In this document: positions 57,796-64,000 of the stretch, piece by piece
How the letters are laid out: every line of letters starts with the position of its first letter
Position numbering within the stretch: position 1 is the first letter of the stretch
NCBI GenBank assembly: GCA_029706075.1
Contig: JAINUG010000134.1
Location: 248,001-312,000, forward strand
Origin: Aldrovandia affinis
Lineage: Eukaryota > Chordata > Actinopteri > Notacanthiformes > Halosauridae
Direction of reading: 5' to 3'
Length of the DNA stretch: 64,000 nt
Translations under genes and position numbers: made by a program
Notes under the pieces: model-generated
Database searches by the model: none
Seen by the model: the letters and a program-made list of their open reading frames with translations, nothing else
Told to the model about the DNA's origin: nothing

Positions 57796-58340
57796 CTTCC
57801 TCTCTTTTTCCCCTCTCACCTCCATTTAGCATCCAGCAATCACTCACAATTACAGCCAAAATAAATGACCAGGACCAAAAAAAACAAACCCAAAAATAGC
57901 CAAGACAAAGAAAATAACTTTTCTATTCCCAGGTTTTGTTTTTTTTGTCCCCGTTTATCAAACCACAAAGCAAATATTGTCAAATATAAATCTATACAAA
58001 TGTATATTTAATAAATATACAGCTGACAACACCACCAAAAAAGACTGAAGACAGACAACAAAGGTCCAATGTGAAATCCCTATGATAACGCAGAAACACC
58101 AGCATGTTATTCTTACACACTCTTTCCCACTGCATGTGCAGGATGCATCTTAATATTATTGATGTGACAGCCCCCCCCAAAAAAAGCAATTGTATTAAAA
58201 AGTACAATGTGGTCAGGCAGCATTTCTAAAATGTCCCCCTAAAATGATTCAATCATTAATTGCACAGATGACATAAAATATAATAAATCCATCTCATCGC
58301 AAATCTAAATATTAGGAGGAAAAAGACACACAAAAAAACC
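56246..58340. other. non-coding, presumed cdh20 intron 1
   Basis: (GAT)n at 56297-56313, a GCC-rich patch at 56680-56710, (CA)n at 57760-57792 and otherwise unique sequence. No exon seen. Confidence 0.4.
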
Positions 58341-58346
58341 CATTAC

Positions 58347-58450
58347 CTTCTAAGCGGTTCTTGCGCTTCTTCTTCTCTTCAACCGATGAGTTCTCAGACC
58401 TTCAGAAGTTTTTCTCCCTCCCTCCCTTTCTCTCTCTCTCTATCTCTCTC
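58347..58450 (-). other. candidate cdh20 5' untranslated exon (speculative)
   Basis: On the minus strand, ...agaaccgcttagaag is followed by a consensus donor gtaatggg at 58346-58339. Upstream is purine-rich sequence of the kind found in 5' leaders, and GC-moderate DNA. Type II cadherin genes usually have a non-coding first exon far upstream. There is no independent proof; the 5' boundary is arbitrary. Confidence 0.2.
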
Positions 58451-58704
58451 TCTCCGTCTGTTCTGCAGCTTTTCCAAGGTGAGTTCCCTCTCTCTGATCC
58501 GTGGGGACGGAGGAGAAATGTCCTCAGCACCTTATGTTGAAAGAGTAAAAAAATAAGACGATGACGGAACAGAAGGAGAAGAATGATCAAAAGGCTGACA
58601 CCTTCTGGTCGAGTCCGTTGCCTTGCTCTTCCAGCTTGCGCTTTGACCAAATGAGTGTGAAACAAACTAATCTTCAGGTGAGAGGACTTGCTTTATTCTG
58701 CCTT

Positions 58705-58793
58705 CTCTCTCTCTCTGCCTCTCTCTCTCTCTCTCTTGCGCGCACGTTCAGTCCCTTTGCCTGTGTGCTCTCGCTCTCTCTCGTACTGTCTCA

Positions 58794-58841
<48 letters not shown>

Positions 58842-59077
58842 TTGCCTTCGCTGTTCGTGGCTCCGCTCCTGCCTCATGAATATTCTGACAAGGCAAATGC
58901 AGCTGAGGAACATTGAATTAGCGCACTGCTGCCAGGAATCACCATGCTCCTCCTCTCTCTCTCTCTTTCCCTCTCTCCCTCTCTCTGTCCCAAAGATGGG
59001 GTGTCCGTAAAGCCCCCCCACAGTGTGGTGGCTGCCTGTCACAGCCTACGGCTGGAGAGTGTCTCATCTTTCTCTCT

Positions 59078-59150
<73 letters not shown>

Positions 59151-59220
59151 TTCTCCCCCTCTCTCCCTCTTTCTCTTGCTCTCTCACTCTCTCTCCCTCT
59201 CTCCCTGGTCTTCCTTTCTC
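58705..59220. repeat. CT-rich simple-repeat region
   Basis: Several blocks of (TC)n, the longest pure one at about 59080-59145, separated by short unique segments. Confidence 0.85.
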
Positions 59221-61162
59221 TTCTTAGTGCCATTCAGGCAAAGGAAGAACACAATCAAAGAAAAAAATACCAAACAGAAACCTCAGATCCAGATCCTTTT
59301 TCCTGGATAATTAATGTAATTATGCCTTATTATGTGTGCGTTGCCGAGTAACAAGTAATTTATCATAAGTTAGAGTGCTTCGTGAATAAAAGATTCCAAA
59401 ATAGCTTTTTGTGTGCATTGCCATTTTCTCTTGTTCATAAAAAAGTAGCGGTTAATTTGTAAATAAAGGCTTCTTTCATACAAAATGTTCTCTGGCTCTT
59501 TTATTTTTTTAAATGACTGTTATGCCTCATTCATGCGTAGACTGTATTACGAAAAATGTATATTTGCGAGGGCACTCAACACAACACATGCAGATATCAA
59601 AGCAGATGTGTAATGCCACTGATACACAATTGCCGTGCGAGGCGGATGGGATGAAAACAACTGTATCAATAAGTGAATGTGATATGGAATAAATACAGAG
59701 GCAGGGAAGGATCCGGATTAGATAGCCTGAACAGACAGCGCTTCAGTCTTCAACGCAGAATGACTGCGCTGCTCAGTGCAAACAGCCCGTTATCACTCGC
59801 CACGGTTACCACGGTCACCCCTCTGCCTTCAGGAGCGCCAAAGATAATGTCACAAACACTGACAACGCCAGGAAGAGCCACACATCCGTTTAGATCCGCA
59901 AATATCCGCAAATATATAAAATGGGTCTAAACGACAACAGCAGCAACAAAAAATGATGCATGTTTACATCTCATTGTTTTGATATGCACACTTATCAAAC
60001 CGGAGTGAGACTCCCACCACTTCCTGTTTCCCCCCATAGAACTTGTCTTGGCACGCAGAGCCCAAACAAGCCAGATGCGTGATTGATTTCTTTGATTTTG
60101 GCTGCGGGGCGAGAAAGTTTGTGCGTCTTGCTCCTGCACCTATAAATCACGTTGATCACCCCCGTATAAATAAGCTCACGGCTCCACCTGCTCCCTGGGC
60201 ACCCCTAAAAAAACAATTAAGAGCTCGCCCCTCTGTGCTGTCAACAGAAAGCCATCAAATCAGTGGGTGGGGGCCCAATCACAGTCCCCCTACCTCCTGC
60301 CCCCCTGACTCCCCCCTCCAGAAGAACATAAAAGTAAAAAACGCTGAGCCTGAAAACAATGTCAAATGCAAAAGTGCTCCATGTTAGAGGATGCCTCCTT
60401 TTGTTGCACCTGAATACACATGTGTTGCTGGGTTAATGGGGGAAAATGGCCCGTTAAGATCAAGTTGAGCTTTACTTTGCGTAGTTGTATCAGAGCTCGC
60501 TGAACCCGCTGCAGGAATTTTATGTCACCCTGTCGAGTCGGTGCAATGAGTGCAATTGGTTCCCTTTGTACTCGTTAGGTGAACCAATCACGTCTTGCTC
60601 TCGGCAGGGAGGTGTGGTTATAAAGGCCTAGGGCGTGATTCCTCTCTCTGTGACCTCACAGTCTCCTTGGAGTGGTCAATGAAGGGAGAACCGTAAAGAC
60701 CATAAAAGCAATAGACCGCAGACGAGAAAGAACTGTAAATGAAGGCATAACCATTCAGAACTCACATGACAGAGGTGTAGCTCGTCCTGAAAAGGCCCCT
60801 GTCTGATTATCAGCTGTAGATTATCAGACGCCTTTGGAAAAAAATATATGTTGAAAAATGTGAAAATAAAATAAAGACTGGCAGAGGCCGGCAGAATAAC
60901 TTGCAGCTATTTTCTTTGGCGTTTTGCCTTTTTTTAAAGCAGAGACAAGACTATTACTGGAAATCAGCTATCAGACTAAAACACCAGATGCTTCTTCCAT
61001 GCACTCGTCCAATGGGAACTGACATTGAAGACCGGAGTCTGTGCATCATCACCCACAGATATCTCCTGATAAGAGAGTCATGAAAACTAAGAATGAGACT
61101 AATACTCGCCCATTCTGGGAAAAACAGGCGACTCTGGCGCCTGAATGAGCACGTGACAGCTG
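59221..61162. other. non-coding, unique
   Basis: No recognisable gene or complete mobile element. Confidence 0.4.
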
Positions 61163-61650
61163 AGTAATAAGAACATAAGAAGAACATAATGATGAGAGGC
61201 CATTCGGCCCATCTAGACTCATCATTTCCTAGTCCTATCCAGTACTGCATCAAGCGTGGACTTGAATACCCCAAGTGTTTCTGCCTCAACTACATGACCT
61301 GGCAAGCTGTTCCAGACATTGACAACTCTCTGTGTAAAAAAAATATATCTGTGCAGAATTTTCCTTTAATTAATTTCCACCGGTGTTCTCCTGTTCTGCT
61401 AACCAAACTTATCTTTAAAAATCTTTGGTAGTTCACTTTGTTAATCCCTTTTATGAATTTAAAAACCTCAATCAAATCCCCCCCTAGTCTCCGTTTGCTA
61501 AGCTTGAATAGATTGAGCATCTTAAGTCTTTCCTCATAACTTTTACCTTTCATACCAGTTACCAATTTAGTCACCCTTCTTTGTACTTTTTCAAGAGCCT
61601 CTATGTCTTTCTTGTAGTGTGGTGCCTAGAACTGCCCACAGTACTCTAAG
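61163..61650 (-). pseudogene. LINE reverse-transcriptase C-terminal fragment
   Basis: The minus frame 61574-61290 reads GKSYEERLKMLNLFKLSKRR, LGGDLIEVFKFIKGINKVNY and HRWKLIKGKFCTDIF, a widespread C-terminal pattern of non-LTR retrotransposon ORF2 proteins. It is interrupted by a stop after TACQVM and the plus strand opens with 'gaggccattcggcccatcta', common at these 3' ends. It is only the last tenth of a LINE. Confidence 0.75.
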
Positions 61651-62024
61651 GGAGGTCTGACAAGGTAATTGCAATATCAACAATCATCTCCTTTTGCTGA
61701 CTTACAGCCGATGGGATGGCCATTTGGTTGTACCTAGCAACCCTTCCATTTGAGTTAGTGTTTATCTCAGCTGGATGGTAAAACTGTGCCATTTGGCCTC
61801 TAAGGAGGCCTGGTGGCAGCTGCCTTAGCCATACGCAGGAGAGAATGGAGAAACATGGGCAACGCCAAACACACAAGCTTGGCCTCACTGTGAGCTTCTG
61901 TGGGAATCTGGACTGATCTGGATGGTGTAAGGGTTCCTCCCTCCTACCTGAGTGAGCGCTGAACAGAGTAGAGGTGTTATAGACCTGTGGAATGGGCAGA
62001 TTTAACATCCTCATTAATAGAATG

Positions 62025-62060
<36 letters not shown>

Positions 62061-63189
62061 TGGAGAGAGCAAGGATATTGACCTTGGCCAGTCTAAGCTT
62101 TCAGCCATCTGCCAGATGCAAATCAGACACTTATTTCATGTACAAAGGGCGTTGTATTGTAGTTTGGTCGGCCGTAACATTTTTGTCATTTAATTTAATT
62201 TAATTTACTCTTTAAAATAGAGCCCCTGCACAGTAAGGGTAAGGGGTTAAATAACCCATGTCATTATGTCCTTCCACAAATTCAGAAGCTTGCATATGCA
62301 ATTTTGCATCGGTAGGGAATGAAAAATAAGAACCCTAAATAAACCTGGCAAGGCAGAGCTGCTAGGCTAATATGTTATTTATGTGGTTATGTTGCATCAA
62401 CAGGAATTATTTAAATTGTGAATTAATAACTGGAAATGCGCAAATAAACGGCACAAGGCTATTCTACAAACAGCATTCGCGTGGGAGGCAACATGAGCAA
62501 AATACAAATGATTTCGTTTTTTCTCTCTGAAGGGGTAAAAGCCTTCCTCCCCGCCAAACCCGATACATGGGCTCTTTCCTCCCACGAGCTAATGAATAAT
62601 TTGGAGGAACTACTGACTTGTTGAGTTTGCAAAGAACTCGCTGCACTATGACAACGTCTCCACTGTGGCAATATTTGCAGCAAGGTCAGCTCATGAAATC
62701 GGGGGTATTTAAAGCTAAGCTAAGTCCAAATGAGGGTGCTGGCCCTGAGTGTGCGCAAGCAAGAAGAGCCACAGCACAAACATCCCAATTCATGCGACTC
62801 TTTCAAGACTGCTCATCTGCCTTTTGAATATGCACGGTTTTCAGCCTTGTTTACCCTGCGCATATACTTTCTTTTTATTGTTATCATTGTTGATCGCAAA
62901 TATTTGTGAACATTGACATATCTGTGTGAATGGTCAGGTTTGTGAGTATGGGTTTGTTTGTGTGTGTTTGACAATGTGCTTCTGTGAGTATGTGTGTGTG
63001 TGTGTGTGTGTGTATGGGTGTGTGTGTGTGTGTGTGTGAATGAGCATTTATGAGTGTAAATATAGAAAAATGTAAACCAACCAGGTATTTTTCATGTCGA
63101 TGGAGACCTGTGTATTTGAAATGTTCCTACATTGTCTTGTTTTTCGGGGAGTGATGCAATAGTGTGTAGGTATTTATTTTCTTTGACTT
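61651..63189. other. non-coding
   Basis: GA tract at 62024-62060, GT tract at 62993-63038, otherwise unique sequence with no recognisable coding exon. Confidence 0.4.
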
Positions 63190-63425
63190 TTTTTAAGTGA
63201 GTGTGAGCTCACTGCTGTGCTCCTCTTCTGAGCCAGAACTCACCAAGCCATCAACTCCAGTACACATAGAGCCACTCTAATACGCAGTGAGCTCATATTG
63301 GCTTCCGATTGCCAGCCCCTATTGGCACTCACAGCCAGAGCCGAGCTGGCGTGGCCGGTGGAATCTAACCACGGTCGCACTGGGTAGCACTCTTACCACT
63401 ACACCACCCCAGAGGGCCTCAACGT
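63190..63425 (-). mobile_element. tRNA-related SINE-like repeat
   Basis: The plus strand has cagccagagccgagctggcg, tggccggtggaatctaacca and 'ttaccactacaccacccca', the complement of a tRNA-like head. Same family as 3728 and 19580; the tRNA-like end is better preserved here. Confidence 0.6.
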
Positions 63426-63525
63426 AAAGTTTCTTAATAGAGTGTTGGGCCACCACGAGCCACCAGAACAGCTTCAATGCACCTTGGCATAGATTCTAGA
63501 AGTGTCTGAAACTCTATTGTTTCAG
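63426..63525 (-). repeat. Tc1-like element 3' fragment
   Basis: The complement of the last 100 bp of the 6380-type relic: 'tgttgggccaccacgagcca', 'ccagaacagcttcaatgcac' and 'cttggcatagattctagaag'. Confidence 0.65.
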
Positions 63526-63554
63526 ACACCAGGGAGGCAATATGATTTAAATAA

Positions 63555-63990
63555 TCAATCAATCTTTCAATCTTTATTTTTGTATAGCGCCATTTACAAA
63601 CAGGTTGTCACACAGCGCTTCACAATTGGCATTTTCCAGAGGGAATCAAAAAACCAGAAAACCATTGGAGCCAATGTAGGAAACTGGAAAATTATTCCCT
63701 GACCCCTTAAAAGGCGGTCGAGATGAACTCCTGGAAAATTGTGGGATACAGAGAAAAACAACACAAATAGTCCTTGAGGCTCATGTGGCTTAACAGACCA
63801 CTGGAAGGGCATTCTAAGTGTAGGAGTGGGGTGGACCTCATCCCTCCAGATACCAGGGCAGGGCGGGGATGGAACCAGCAGCTAGGGTCTGGGCCAGCGG
63901 CATCCAGCTAACACATGGCAGGGGTGGGGGTTGACTCTGGGGCAGGTGAGCTCCGGGCAGGTGCCACGAAGCCGGGAGAAAAGAGGAAAG
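63555..63990. repeat. dispersed fish-type repeat fragment
   Basis: It contains 'tttttgtatagcgccattta' and 'ggttgtcacacagcgcttca', motifs common in a fish interspersed repeat; the family is not certain. It runs to near the window end. Confidence 0.45.
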
Positions 63991-64000
63991 GTGCAATTAT

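Overview
The window is vertebrate genomic DNA, almost certainly from a ray-finned (teleost) fish. It holds most of one protein-coding gene on the minus strand, split into small exons with consensus splice sites. The rest is rich in fish-type mobile elements (V-SINE, tRNA-derived SINEs with the 'ctctggataagagcgtctgctaaatg' type tail, hAT-like and Tc1-like elements, LINE pieces) and very long GA/TC and GT/CA tracts. There are no bacterial genes, operons or CRISPR arrays.

The gene is cdh20 (cadherin-20), a classical type II cadherin. Eleven coding exons run from the start codon at 24176 down to the stop at 1113. The exon lengths, 210(from ATG)-295-120-207-188-254-137-122-118-252-497 nt, follow the usual type II cadherin pattern, and all ten junctions keep phase. 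The 2400-nt reading frame would encode 799 residues: signal peptide, very short propeptide with a furin-type RRARR site, type II W2/W4 motif, five EC repeats, one membrane helix and a catenin-binding tail. Two anomalies sit in coding exon 4 (18472-18678). An in-frame TAG replaces the expected glutamine codon (codon 238), and a perfect 39-nt in-frame tandem duplication makes this exon 207 nt instead of the usual 168. The exon lies a few bases from a ~620-bp G-rich minisatellite. This allele either cannot make full-length protein from the standard transcript, or carries an assembly or sequencing error there.

Layout: 1-1112 is the 3' UTR and downstream side. 1113-24176 is the coding body, with introns holding two hAT-like elements, Tc1-like relics, MITEs, SINEs, a possible solo LTR and a chain of short hairpins at about 8036-8560. 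24177-64000 has no credible coding exon and is read as intron 1 and upstream sequence. It contains a possible 5' UTR exon near 58.4 kb, a nested MITE pair at 34.1-34.6 kb with target-site duplications, a ~200-bp segment copied between 31.8 and 41.7 kb next to (TC)n tracts, LINE endonuclease and reverse-transcriptase fragments, a V-SINE and several simple-repeat tracts.

Family assignments come from recognising motifs by eye; no database search was possible.
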